Positions 17,906-26,505 of a stretch of DNA of 64,000 nucleotides are shown one piece after another (within the stretch, counting starts at the first letter, position 1; every line of letters starts with the position of its first letter). The notes under the pieces were generated by a model. The model saw only the letters and a program-made list of their open reading frames with translations. It searched no databases and was not told the DNA's origin. Source of the DNA: Sulfitobacter sp. F26169L. Its GTDB lineage: Bacteria; Pseudomonadota; Alphaproteobacteria; Rhodobacterales; Rhodobacteraceae. The stretch spans positions 32,281 to 96,280 of the forward strand of contig NZ_JAPMLP010000009.1 of assembly GCF_026410285.1 (NCBI RefSeq). Direction: 5' to 3'. A program made the translations under genes and the position numbers.

Positions 17906-18751
17906 TCAGGGTGTACGGGACAGGGGGCTGTCATAGCTGTCTCTGATGTCTTTCAGAAAGGTATAGTCGCGGCGTGCATCGCTGATGTGGTGCTGGTTGA
18001 CAGTGACAAAGCGGAAATCTTCGCCGTGTTCGTCAAACCGCAGCGGCCCCTGTGTTTCGTCCATCCACGGATAGCAAAATAGGGAGTCGCCGTAATCCGT
18101 CCCTGCGCGGTTGAGCGAGAGCAGAAAGCACTGGTTTTCAACAGCGCGGGTCATGGCAAAGGCGTGCCACATGTGAAAGGAACGATCCCTGAAATTGGCA
18201 ACGCTGTGCAACAGGATATCAACGCCGTGTTTCAACACTAGCGTCCGCGTCAGCTCGGGAAATCGGATATCATAGCAGATGATCGGGGACAGGGTGAAAC
18301 TCTTCACCTTGAAGGTAAACAAATGATCGCCGGTGATGAAATACTCTTTTTCCATCGACGCGCCGTATTGGCACAGGTGCAGCTTGTCATAGTGACCGGC
18401 AAGCGCGCCGTCGGGTGTGACAACACCGATCGAGATATACGCGCCGCTCGCGTCCTTTCTGGCGAAGCCGAAGACAACATGAACGCCGAATTCCGTGGCA
18501 ACGGATTGCCATGTCCGGAAGGAGGCCCCCTCCCGCGGCTCTGCTATTTCCTCGAGGTGGTCGAATGCCGCGCGGGAATAATCAATGCTGGACAGTTCGG
18601 GCAAAACCACCAGATCGGCCGTCTGCGTGCGAAGCTGCTGGCGCACTTTCGCTGCGATGGCGGCAAGGTGCCCGTCGCGCGCGGCGGCGCTCGTGGTGTG
18701 CGGTATGTCGATCTGGCAGGCCAGAAGCGTCAGGGTGTCTTGCTGTGTCAT
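17906..18751 (-). CDS. Carbon-nitrogen hydrolase (nitrilase superfamily)
   Basis: This 281-residue amidase of the nitrilase fold has its catalytic triad intact: E52 (LPELS), K123 (YDKLHLC) and C159 (IICYDIRFPEL). It should hydrolyse an amide or N-carbamoyl group. The closest functional classes by appearance are omega-amidase, formamidase and N-carbamoylputrescine amidohydrolase types. It is convergent with the RpiR gene (3 bp apart) and divergent from the second aminotransferase, so it has its own promoter in 18752-18975. Its placement within a transamination cluster suggests release of ammonia or an acid from an amide intermediate (inference). Confidence 0.82.
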   Translation of the reverse strand: MTQQDTLTLLACQIDIPHTTSAAARDGHLAAIAAKVRQQLRTQTADLVVLPELSSIDYSRAAFDHLEEIAEPREGASFRTWQSVATEFGVHVVFGFARKDASGAYISIGVVTPDGALAGHYDKLHLCQYGASMEKEYFITGDHLFTFKVKSFTLSPIICYDIRFPELTRTLVLKHGVDILLHSVANFRDRSFHMWHAFAMTRAVENQCFLLSLNRAGTDYGDSLFCYPWMDETQGPLRFDEHGEDFRFVTVNQHHISDARRDYTFLKDIRDSYDSPLSRTP

Positions 18752-18975
18752 GGGCTACCTTTCAGCGGTCGGCAATTGCGGGCGGAGCAAACACCCCCGC
18801 TTGATGCGGCCTCTTAGCACAGCCTGCAAAAGAAACGGTGCAAAAATTTTCGCGACCGAGGTGCGACCCGTAAAGCATCTTCCGCTGGGTTTGCGGCAAA
18901 AAACGTCGGTGTTGCACTTGCGCATTGATGAAATCGCACGGAAGCTTGGGCACGGCGACCCTGAAAGGACATCGG

Positions 18976-20310
18976 ATGAAATCGTCAAACCTGTTTTATC
19001 AAACCCGTGCGCGCCGCCCCGAGGTCGAGCGGGCGGAGGGGGTCTATATCTGGGGCAACAACGGCGAGCGTTATATTGACGGATCGTCCGGCGCGATGGT
19101 CAGCAATATCGGCCATTCAAACCCCAATGTTCTGGCCGCGATGAAGGCGCAGATGGACAGCGCGACATTTGCCTACAGGTTGCATTTTGAAAACAGCGCG
19201 GCAGAGGATCTGGCCAGCGCCATCGCCCAGCGTATGCCCGCAGGATTGAACCGCGTGTTCTTTGTCTCGGGCGGGTCCGAAGCGGTGGAATCCTGCGTAA
19301 AGTTCGCGCGTCAGTGGGCCGTTGCATCGGGGCAGGAAAGCCGCTGGAAAGTGATTTCACGCTTTCCTTCCTATCACGGATCGACGTTGGGTGCGCTGGC
19401 GATCACGGGATATGGCCCGCTGACGGATGTGTTTACGCCGCTGTTCACTGCCATGCCGAAAATCGCGGCTCCCACCTGTTATCTGGACCGTGACAACCTG
19501 AGTGATCATGCGCGCGGATTGAAATATGCAGAGCTTCTGCGCGACGAGATTATCGCTCAGGGCCCCGAAACGGTGATGGCTTTTGCCATGGAACCTGTGG
19601 GCGGTGCGTCAACCGGCGCGCTGGTGGCGCCGGACAGCTATTACACCCGCATTCGCGAAATCTGTGATGAATTCGGCATACTGCTGATCATGGACGAGGT
19701 GATGTCGGGCGTAGGGCGTACAGGCAAATTCATGGCGTCCGAGCATTGGAATATCCGCCCCGATCTGGTGGCCGTGTCCAAGGGATTCGGTGCGGGATAT
19801 GCCCCGCTGGGGGCGATGATTGCCGATCAGGGCATGGTAGAAACGGTGCTTGATGCGGGCGGTTTTGCCCATGGCCACACCTATGCGGGAAATCCGCTGG
19901 CGTGTAGTGCGGGCCTTGCCGTGCTGGGCGAGATCGACCGCCTTGATCTGCTGTCCAACGCCGCCGCGATGGGGGATCACCTCATGCTGGGTCTGAGCGA
20001 TCTGATGGCGCGCTACGATTTCATCGGTGATGTGCGCGGCAAGGGATTGCTGGCCGCCTTCGAGATGGTCGCGGACCGCGAAACGATGGAGCCGCTGCCA
20101 AAAAGCCTGAACGCCTACGACCGCTTTGTCGAAATCTGTTATACGCGCAATCTGATCACCTATTCACGCCGCACCCGTGGCGGGATCGAGGGGGATCATT
20201 TCCTGATCTGCCCGCCAATGATTGTGACCGCGCCGCAGGTTGATGAGATTCTGAATATTCTTGATGACAGTCTGAACGTGTTCGCGCGCGAAGCGGGGCT
20301 GGCGGGGTGA
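18976..20310 (+). CDS. Class III PLP aminotransferase (second copy)
   Basis: This fold-type I aminotransferase has 444 residues. The start at 18976 follows GAAAGGA. SGGSEAVESC lies at 98-107, D240 in LLIMDEVMSGVGR and K269 in AVSKGFGAGYAP. The first residues (MKSSNLFYQTRARRPEVERA) resemble those of the aspartate aminotransferase family proteins used for diamines and omega-amino acids. It is 52 bp upstream of the HDAC-like gene and on the same strand, which suggests that the deacetylated product is transaminated. The substrate is not determinable from the sequence. Confidence 0.88.
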   Translation: MKSSNLFYQTRARRPEVERAEGVYIWGNNGERYIDGSSGAMVSNIGHSNPNVLAAMKAQMDSATFAYRLHFENSAAEDLASAIAQRMPAGLNRVFFVSGGSEAVESCVKFARQWAVASGQESRWKVISRFPSYHGSTLGALAITGYGPLTDVFTPLFTAMPKIAAPTCYLDRDNLSDHARGLKYAELLRDEIIAQGPETVMAFAMEPVGGASTGALVAPDSYYTRIREICDEFGILLIMDEVMSGVGRTGKFMASEHWNIRPDLVAVSKGFGAGYAPLGAMIADQGMVETVLDAGGFAHGHTYAGNPLACSAGLAVLGEIDRLDLLSNAAAMGDHLMLGLSDLMARYDFIGDVRGKGLLAAFEMVADRETMEPLPKSLNAYDRFVEICYTRNLITYSRRTRGGIEGDHFLICPPMIVTAPQVDEILNILDDSLNVFAREAGLAG

Positions 20311-20362
20311 GGTGCCTGTGTGGATCACCCGCCCGACGCGCAGATAAGGTGGAGTTAAAGAC

Positions 20363-21400
20363 ATGAAGGTTTTTGCAGATCAGCAGCGGCAAAGCAGGCA
20401 CTACCCCACGGGGTTTCTGGTTAACGGCGTGATGCAGCCCAACCCCGAAAAACCCGAGCGTATGGCACGGTTGCTGGCCGGTGTTGCCGCGGGCGGTCAC
20501 GAGGTGAGTGCGCCACAGGATCACGGACCTGGCCCGATCTCGGCGATCCATACACCTGCCTATCTGAAATTCCTGTCTACGGTTTTCGCCCGCTGGAGCC
20601 GCATCCCCGATGCCGCGCCGGAAATTTTTCCCAACGTCCACCCCGACAGACGCACCGCCAGCTATCCGTTGTCGGTGGTAGGGCAGGCGGGATTTCACAT
20701 CACCGATATGTCTTGCCCGATTGGTGAACACACGTGGGAGGCGGCGCGCTGGTCGGCCAATTGCGCGGTGAGTGCGGCCGACGCTGTGGCACGTGGCGAG
20801 AAGGCCGCCTATGCGCTGTGCCGCCCCCCCGGACATCACTGTTTCAGCGATTTGGCGGGAGGTTTTTGTTACCTTAACAATTCAGCCATCGCGGCACAGT
20901 ATTTGCGACGTACTTGTGACCGGGTTGCGATCATCGATGTTGATCTGCACCACGGCAACGGCACGCAGGGCATATTTTATGCGCGCGACGATGTGTTTAC
21001 CCTGTCCATCCACGCCGACCCCGCGCGGTTCTATCCGTTCTTCTGGGGGCACGCCCATGAAACCGGCGAGGGGACGGGGCATGGGTATAACCTGAATATT
21101 CCGCTGCCGCGCGGCACGGGGGATGACGGATTTTTGCGCGGGCTGACCGATGGTCTGGACCACGTTAGGGCGTTTGTCCCCGATGCGGTGGTGGTCGCCC
21201 TCGGGCTGGATGCGTTTGAGGGTGATCCGTTCGGGGGGCTGTCCGTTTCAACCAAGGGCTTCGCGGAAATCGCGCGGGTGCTGGCGGCGCTGGATTTGCC
21301 GACCGTGATCGTTCAGGAAGGCGGATACCTGTGTGACGCGCTTGGCGATAATCTGGATTCTTTCCTGCGCGGGTTTGAGGGCAGGGCAGCGCAAGCGTAA
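20363..21400 (+). CDS. HDAC-like amidohydrolase (acetylpolyamine amidohydrolase type)
   Basis: This 345-residue protein has the arginase/deacetylase fold. The catalytic pair H158/H159 lies in CRPPGHHC, zinc ligands D194 and H196 in DVDLHHGNG and D283 in GLDAFEGDP, and the gating Tyr in QEGGYLCD. All residues needed for zinc-dependent deacetylation are present. Bacterial members deacetylate acetylated polyamines, other N-acetyl amines or short acyl amides. Between an aminotransferase and a TRAP transporter, it probably removes an acyl group from an imported amine (inference). Acetoin utilisation protein AcuC is the other bacterial relative, but no acu genes are near. Confidence 0.88.
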   Translation: MKVFADQQRQSRHYPTGFLVNGVMQPNPEKPERMARLLAGVAAGGHEVSAPQDHGPGPISAIHTPAYLKFLSTVFARWSRIPDAAPEIFPNVHPDRRTASYPLSVVGQAGFHITDMSCPIGEHTWEAARWSANCAVSAADAVARGEKAAYALCRPPGHHCFSDLAGGFCYLNNSAIAAQYLRRTCDRVAIIDVDLHHGNGTQGIFYARDDVFTLSIHADPARFYPFFWGHAHETGEGTGHGYNLNIPLPRGTGDDGFLRGLTDGLDHVRAFVPDAVVVALGLDAFEGDPFGGLSVSTKGFAEIARVLAALDLPTVIVQEGGYLCDALGDNLDSFLRGFEGRAAQA

Positions 21401-21624
21401 ACATGCGCAGGCGTATGGTTGGGTGAGACGCATAACAACCTGACAGGCTTTGAAAATATAGATGCAAAATAGAGCCTTAGCCAGCCATATCGTCTCGCTT
21501 CCACTGGAAGGAGAAAAAAATTGCGGCTTGCAGATTATTTCCCTAGGCTGAAAAAATTCACAAACGGGCTGCGCGCTGACGTGCGCGCGAAGCCTGATAA
21601 AAAAAGCTCAAGGGAGAGTATTCG

Positions 21625-22629
21625 ATGAATTTCACAGCAATAACCAAAATTCTGACGGTTGGTGCGGTTAGCGCGCTGATGTCGACAGCGGCGTTCGCGC
21701 AAGACAAGACGCTTCGCTTTGCGGGGGTATTCCCGATCGATCACCAAGGCACGAAGATGATGAATCAGGTGGCGGCGGATGTTGCGGCGGCGGATGTCGG
21801 CCTGACCATCGAGGTGTTTCCGGCAAATCAGCTGGGATCGGGCGAAGCGCTGTTTGAAGATGTCGCGCGTGGCAATATCGACCTTGCGGGCGCGTTTATC
21901 TACGCCGACACCGATCCGCGCCTTGAGTTTCTGTCGATGCCCTTCCTTGTGGGCGGCTGGGACGACATGAACAACATCATGCGCAATATGGAGTCCGAAT
22001 ATAACAAGATTCTTCAGGAACTCACCGATGAATATGGCGTAAAGGTATTGGCCCAGAACCCCGAAGGATTTGTCGGCATCGTCGCTACCAAAGAGCCGAC
22101 GAACTGGAACAACTTCGATGACAAAGGCATGAACATCCGCGTCTGGTCGTCCAACATTGTGAAATCAATGGTTGAGGATTTCGGTTTTCAGGCCACGACA
22201 ATGGCGTGGGGCGATATTTTCCCCGCGATCCAGTCGGGCATTGTGGATGGCGCGATTTGCTGCACCAAAACGGCGACCTACTCCATCTTTGCGAAATCCG
22301 ATGTCGGGACGCATTTTGTCCAGTACAACGCCATTTCCGAGCTGACGACGTTCTACGCGTCACAGCGCACACTGGACAAGCTGAACGATGAACAGCGCGA
22401 GGCGCTTCAGGCGGCGATGACAAAAGCCTCCGATGATTTCTTTGCCTACAACCGCGAAAGCGATGCGGAGTTCGAGGCGAAGCTGGTTGAAAGCGGCTAC
22501 ACCATTCTGGCGCTGAGCGACGAAGAGCAGGAAAAATTCGCCGCCCGTGCGCGTGAAAAAATTTGGCCAATGATGGCCGACTCGGTCGGTGATGAAATCA
22601 TCAACCGCCTGATGTCTGCATCCGACTAA
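21625..22629 (+). CDS. dctP: TRAP transporter substrate-binding protein (amine cluster)
   Basis: This is a DctP-type receptor of 334 residues. A signal peptide of about 25 residues ends at AAFA before QDKTLRF. The family's ligand-contacting Arg is in GMNIRVWSSN, and GIVDGAICC replaces the usual GVVDGQENP segment, with an unusual Cys pair. A GGGAGAG ribosome site precedes the ATG. It is followed by a perfect 11-bp hairpin as in the first TRAP operon. The receptor should bind the acidic or zwitterionic substrate degraded by the neighbouring deacetylase and aminotransferases (inference). Confidence 0.88.
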   Translation: MNFTAITKILTVGAVSALMSTAAFAQDKTLRFAGVFPIDHQGTKMMNQVAADVAAADVGLTIEVFPANQLGSGEALFEDVARGNIDLAGAFIYADTDPRLEFLSMPFLVGGWDDMNNIMRNMESEYNKILQELTDEYGVKVLAQNPEGFVGIVATKEPTNWNNFDDKGMNIRVWSSNIVKSMVEDFGFQATTMAWGDIFPAIQSGIVDGAICCTKTATYSIFAKSDVGTHFVQYNAISELTTFYASQRTLDKLNDEQREALQAAMTKASDDFFAYNRESDAEFEAKLVESGYTILALSDEEQEKFAARAREKIWPMMADSVGDEIINRLMSASD

Positions 22630-22636
22630 GCAACGC

Positions 22637-22670
22637 AAACAGGGGCCGGTAATTTATAGGCCCCTGTTTT
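22637..22670 (+). terminator. Intrinsic hairpin between dctP and dctQ
   Basis: AAACAGGGGCC (22637-22647) pairs perfectly with GGCCCCTGTTT (22659-22669) around an 11-base loop, and the stem ends in T residues. It sits 8 bp after the receptor stop codon and upstream of the dctQ gene, the same arrangement as at 4259-4289. It probably limits read-through into the permease genes. Confidence 0.82.
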
Positions 22671-22708
22671 TACGTTCTGGAACATTGCGGATGACAGGGG
22701 GCGCGGGC

Positions 22709-23326
22709 ATGTCGCAAATCACACAAGATGAACTGCCAACATACATCGGAGAGGACGAACCTCCGGGAGCGATGAAGATCACCGAGGAGTTACCGGCGTT
22801 TATCGGCAAGCCGATGGAATGGATACTTGTGATCATGAAGCTGATCACCACGGTGTCGGGCTTTGTGATGGCGTTTACCTTCGGCGCTGTTGTGGTCATC
22901 CGCTACGGTTTCGGGGGCGATCTGTTTGCCTATGAGGAATGGTTGCTGGCGTTCAGCATCGTGGGGTTTTTTGCCGGTGCGGTTCTGGCGTCCGAGCGCA
23001 AGTTGCACATCAACGCCGATATCCTTGGCATCATCATCGAAAACCCTCGCCTGATCTGGTGGCGCGAATTTGTTGTGCTGACGATCGAGGTGCTTGTGAT
23101 CGTCTTTATCGTTTATGCCTGCTACGTTTCGCTGCTGGATGATTTTTCGTTTCCGCGCCTGCGCTCCACTCCTGTTTTGCGTATTCCGTTTGTATCATGG
23201 CGCATCGCGATCATGATCGGATTCAGCCTGATGGCGATGTTCACGGCGGCCTATCTTTATGTCCATATCCGTAAGGGGCTTGGCCTGCCCTTGAAAACGG
23301 ATGCCAAGAAGGAAGCCGCGAAATGA
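22709..23326 (+). CDS. dctQ: TRAP transporter small permease subunit with N-terminal extension
   Basis: About 205 residues are encoded from the ATG at 22709, which follows AGGGGG; an in-frame ATG at 22691 is possible. A soluble acidic extension of about 40 residues (MSQITQDELPTYIGEDEPPG and on) precedes four hydrophobic segments. The DctQ signature FFAGAVLASERKLHINADIL is clear. The extension repeats a motif, LPTYIG then LPAFIG, roughly 25 residues apart. The gene overlaps dctM by ATGA. Confidence 0.82.
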   Translation: MSQITQDELPTYIGEDEPPGAMKITEELPAFIGKPMEWILVIMKLITTVSGFVMAFTFGAVVVIRYGFGGDLFAYEEWLLAFSIVGFFAGAVLASERKLHINADILGIIIENPRLIWWREFVVLTIEVLVIVFIVYACYVSLLDDFSFPRLRSTPVLRIPFVSWRIAIMIGFSLMAMFTAAYLYVHIRKGLGLPLKTDAKKEAAK

Positions 23327-24615
23327 TCATTACCGGAAGCCTTCTTATCGTCTGTTTGATGCTGCTGCTGGGTGTCAGCGTCTATGTCGCGTTCGGATCG
23401 GTGCTGATATTTATTGCGCTCGTGGGGGACCAATCTATTTCGGGCTATCTGCCCACCGGTGCCACGGGCATACGGTCGCTGGTTTTGCTGGCGATTCCGT
23501 TGTTTATGATTGCCGGTGGTATTATGGAAAAAGGCCGGATCGCCGCACCGCTTGTGGCGCTGGCAGAGATGTTCATCGGCCACATCAAAGGCGGGTTAAG
23601 TGCGGCGGGCGTTCTGGCCTGTGGTATCTTCGGCTCCATCTCGGGCAGTGCAAATGCAACGCTGACCTGCATCGGCGGCATTATGATGCCGCATCTGAAA
23701 AGGGCGAACTATCCTGTCGGCCAATCGGCGGCGCTGATTGTGTCGGCCAGCCCGCTGGGCCTGCTGATTCCGCCCAGCTCCTCACACATTCTCTATGGCT
23801 GGGTTGCGCAGCAGCACGTTTTGAAATGCTTTTTGTCGACGGTTATTCCCGCGATCATCCTGATCACGCTGTTGATCATCACCAACCAGTTTATGCTGCG
23901 CAAACATGACAACATCAAACTGTCAGAGCGGCCTTCACCTTTTTTGCCCGCGTTCGGGCGGCAGGGCCGTCTGGCCGGTCCGGCGCTGATGATGCCGATC
24001 ATTATTCTGGGCGGTATCTATGGCGGCATCATGACCCCGACCGAAGCCGCAGGCATTGCCGTTGTATATGCCATTCCGGTTGCGATCTATTTTTACAAAG
24101 GTCTGACGTGGAAAACACTGTCACAGACGATCTGCCAGTCGGGCATCACCATCGGTGTGGTCATGGCGATGATCTTTATGGTGCTGATCGTATCGGACAA
24201 CCTGATTGCACAGGGCGCGCCAAAGCTGGCCAAGGATATGGTTTATTCCGTTTCGGACAACCCGATTGTGATCCTGCTGATGATCAACGTTGTGATGATC
24301 CTGATCGGCATGCTGATGGATGATATTTCAGGGCTGCTGCTGGCAACGCCGATCCTGTTACCCATCGCGCAGAGCGTCGGTGTCGATCCGATCCACTTTG
24401 CTGCGATCATCGGTGTAAATCTTGGCATGGCAAACATCACGCCGCCTACAGCGCCGTTACTGTATCTGGGCGCGCAGATTTGTGATGTGCCGGTGTCGCG
24501 CATGCTGTGGCCCACGCTGGTGTTTATTGTGTTTGCATGGCTGCCCACGCTGATGCTGACCACGTTTATACCGGAGCTGGCCCTGTTCTTGCCCGATCTG
24601 TTGCTCGGCAAATAA
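23323..24615 (+). CDS. dctM: TRAP transporter large permease subunit
   Basis: This DctM protein of 430 residues has about 12 hydrophobic segments and the motifs AIPLFMIAGGIMEKGRIAAP, GSISGSANATLTCIGGIMMP, PPSSSHILYGW and GIMTPTEAAGIAV, with a matching second half (NLGMANITPPTAPLLYLG). It completes the second TRAP system. A clear terminator follows at 24635, so the transcription unit ends here. Confidence 0.9.
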   Translation: MIITGSLLIVCLMLLLGVSVYVAFGSVLIFIALVGDQSISGYLPTGATGIRSLVLLAIPLFMIAGGIMEKGRIAAPLVALAEMFIGHIKGGLSAAGVLACGIFGSISGSANATLTCIGGIMMPHLKRANYPVGQSAALIVSASPLGLLIPPSSSHILYGWVAQQHVLKCFLSTVIPAIILITLLIITNQFMLRKHDNIKLSERPSPFLPAFGRQGRLAGPALMMPIIILGGIYGGIMTPTEAAGIAVVYAIPVAIYFYKGLTWKTLSQTICQSGITIGVVMAMIFMVLIVSDNLIAQGAPKLAKDMVYSVSDNPIVILLMINVVMILIGMLMDDISGLLLATPILLPIAQSVGVDPIHFAAIIGVNLGMANITPPTAPLLYLGAQICDVPVSRMLWPTLVFIVFAWLPTLMLTTFIPELALFLPDLLLGK

Positions 24616-24634
24616 GCTGCCCACCAAAACGACG

Positions 24635-24663
24635 AAAGACGCCCGAAGCGGGGCGCCTTTTTT
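24635..24663 (+). terminator. Rho-independent terminator after the second TRAP operon
   Basis: AAAGACGCCC (24635-24644) pairs with GGGCGCCTTT (24651-24660) with one A-C mismatch and a six-base loop. It runs into a TTTTTT tract at 24658-24663. Confidence 0.85.
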
Positions 24664-24736
24664 GATTCAATCAGGCAAATTTGATTGCCTGCGCGTAACC
24701 TGCTCGCTGCCATCCCTGAACGGGGGGCGCATAGGG

Positions 24737-24832
24737 TTACGCGATGAAAGCCCAAGAGTGCAGAGCCAGAAACAGGCCTGTCGCCGAAACCAAGGTAGCG
24801 ATTCCCAGAGCGTCTTTTACAACTTTTGACAT
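24737..24832 (-). CDS. Small membrane protein ORF, 31 residues
   Basis: On the minus strand an ATG at 24832 preceded by GAGGATC opens a 31-codon frame that begins MSKVVKDALGIATLVSATGL and ends LHSWAFIA. A short basic and polar head is followed by one hydrophobic span of about 20 residues, which suggests a single-pass inner membrane peptide with the N-terminus inside. It stands alone between two plus-strand transcription units. The codon use is regular, with no rare stretch. I recall similar tiny ORFs in roseobacters but cannot name a family or function. It is easily missed because of its length. Confidence 0.55.
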   Translation of the reverse strand: MSKVVKDALGIATLVSATGLFLALHSWAFIA

Positions 24833-25128
24833 TGTGCTGATCCTCAATCCAAGCGTTGATGTTGTACCGAGGATATAGGCAAACAGATCACCCCTGACTA
24901 CTGGCACCGTACGCATAGGTGGCTTGCGGTTTCTGCATGACGATGCGGTCTGGTCAGGGCGTCTGAACGGCTGTTTTTCTACCTGAAATTAGCGATGTCC
25001 ACAACCGCCACAACCGGCTTTTCAAAATTCATTACCGCCGCTTGGACGGACAAAATGGTTTCATCTCCGCACAAGTTCAAGCATCCTTACATCTGCACGC
25101 GCAGGCACCCACGACAGGAGGAAAACAC

Positions 25129-26244
25129 ATGCTCGACGGGATACGCATTATCGAGATCGAAGGCCTTGGCCCTGCACCGTTTTCGGCGATGCATCTGGCC
25201 GATCTGGGCGCGGATATCATTGTGGTTCACCGCAAGGGCGCAAACCCTGCACCGGGGATGCCTGAACGCCCGCTGATCGACCGTGGCAAACGCTCTATCG
25301 CGCTGGACCTCAAAGACCCCGACGATGTCGAGACGCTGAAAGCACTGGTGCAAACCGCTGACGGGTTGATTGAAGGGTTCCGCCCCGGTGTGATGGAGAA
25401 GCTGGGGCTGGGGCCGCAGGAATGCCATGCGATCAACCCCGCGCTTGTATTCGGACGTATGACAGGCTGGGGGCAGGACGGCCCGATGTCGCGGATGGCG
25501 GGGCATGATATGAATTATATCGGCCTGTCGGGCGCGCTCTGGTATGCCTCGCTGCCCGATCAGCCCCCCGTGGCCCCGCCTACGCTGGTGGGGGATATCG
25601 GCGGCGGCGCGATGTATCTGACCATCGGGATGCTGGCAGGTATTTTGAACGCGCGCGCAACCGGCAAGGGAACAGTTGTAGACGCCGCGATTGTTGACGG
25701 CTCGGCGCATATGATGAACCTGCTGATGACCCTGCGGCAGAGCGGTGCGAAAACATCGGACCGCGGAAAAAGCCTGCTGGATGGTCCCCACTGGAGCCGC
25801 ACCTACGCCTGTGCCGATGGCGGGTTTATCAGCGTGCAGTGTCTGGAGCCGAAATTTTATGCCATCTTTCTGGAGCTTCTGGGCCTGTCGGATGATCCCG
25901 ATTTTGCACGACAGTTCGATGCATCGCTATTCGCGCAGGCTACGCAGCGCCTGATTGCATTGTTTGCCACTGCGCCGCGTGATCACTGGGCCGCGCTGTT
26001 TGATGGCACAGATGCCTGTGCCGCACCGGTGCTGAGCCCTGATGAAGCGGCACAACACGCACTGAGCAAACAGCGCGGCATCTGGGAGACCGGGGGTGAT
26101 CTACAGGCCGCGCCTGCCCCCCGCTTTGACGGAAAAACTCCCGCTCTGCGCACACCGCCTACACGGGGCCAGCACAATGATGAAATCCGAGCAGAGCTGG
26201 AGCAGAGCAAACTTGCCCGCTACGCAGCCGAGGGCGGCTCGTGA
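25129..26244 (+). CDS. CaiB/BaiF family CoA-transferase (class III), amine cluster
   Basis: This 371-residue protein starts at 25129 with AGGAGG just upstream. Typical family segments are IEGLGPAPFSAMHLADLGAD, GKRSIALDLKDP, IEGFRPGVMEKLGLGP, TGWGQDGPMSRMAGHDMNY and GKGTVVDAAIVDG. The Asp in the AGHDMNY region is the catalytic acid position. The group includes formyl-CoA transferases, carnitine CoA-transferases and alpha-methylacyl-CoA racemases; the AGHDMNYIGLSG form is the one seen in racemases and in acyl activation in degradation clusters. It lies about 500 bp after the dctM terminator, so it may be transcribed separately. Confidence 0.82.
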   Translation: MLDGIRIIEIEGLGPAPFSAMHLADLGADIIVVHRKGANPAPGMPERPLIDRGKRSIALDLKDPDDVETLKALVQTADGLIEGFRPGVMEKLGLGPQECHAINPALVFGRMTGWGQDGPMSRMAGHDMNYIGLSGALWYASLPDQPPVAPPTLVGDIGGGAMYLTIGMLAGILNARATGKGTVVDAAIVDGSAHMMNLLMTLRQSGAKTSDRGKSLLDGPHWSRTYACADGGFISVQCLEPKFYAIFLELLGLSDDPDFARQFDASLFAQATQRLIALFATAPRDHWAALFDGTDACAAPVLSPDEAAQHALSKQRGIWETGGDLQAAPAPRFDGKTPALRTPPTRGQHNDEIRAELEQSKLARYAAEGGS

Positions 26245-26270
26245 ATCGCATCGCTTAATCGCCAATATAC

Positions 26271-26319
26271 TCAAGAAACCGGTCACGATAATTTCCTGTT
26301 ATCGTGACCGGTTTCTTGA
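26271..26319. repeat. 21-bp perfect inverted repeat after the CoA-transferase gene
   Basis: Arms of 21 bases (26271-26291 and 26299-26319), beginning TCAAGAAACCGGTCACG, are exact complements around a seven-base TTTCCTG loop. It starts 26 bp after the CoA-transferase stop. There is no run of T after it, so it is not a classical terminator, although such a stem would stop polymerase or protect the 3' end on either strand. It is followed directly by a transposase remnant, so it could instead be part of a decayed element. Confidence 0.8.
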
Positions 26320-26357
26320 TCCGCCTGATATTTCAACGTGTAGCGATAATGGCCACC

Positions 26358-26488
26358 GTCAAACTCGTTCGCAGGCTCAAGACTCTCAGTGGTCTGACGC
26401 CCTGCGAATACCTCTGCAAGATTTGGACTTCAGAGTCCGATCGGTTTATTTAAATCCGATCCACCAAATGCCGGGACTGAGCATCTAG
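26358..26488 (+). mobile_element. IS481-family transposase remnant (C-terminus only)
   Basis: The plus-strand frame reads LVRRLKTLSGLTPCEYLCKI then WTSESDRFI and a stop; a one-base shift then gives NPIHQMPGLSI and a stop at 26486. Intact transposases of this type end with RRLKTL-GLTP-EYICK-WTSEPDRFI-DPIHQMPGL-T, so this is the last ~45 residues with one base lost. The rest of the element is gone. It marks the left edge of a decayed zone. Confidence 0.8.
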
Positions 26489-26505
26489 CGCCGCCCCTTG
26501 GTGGG

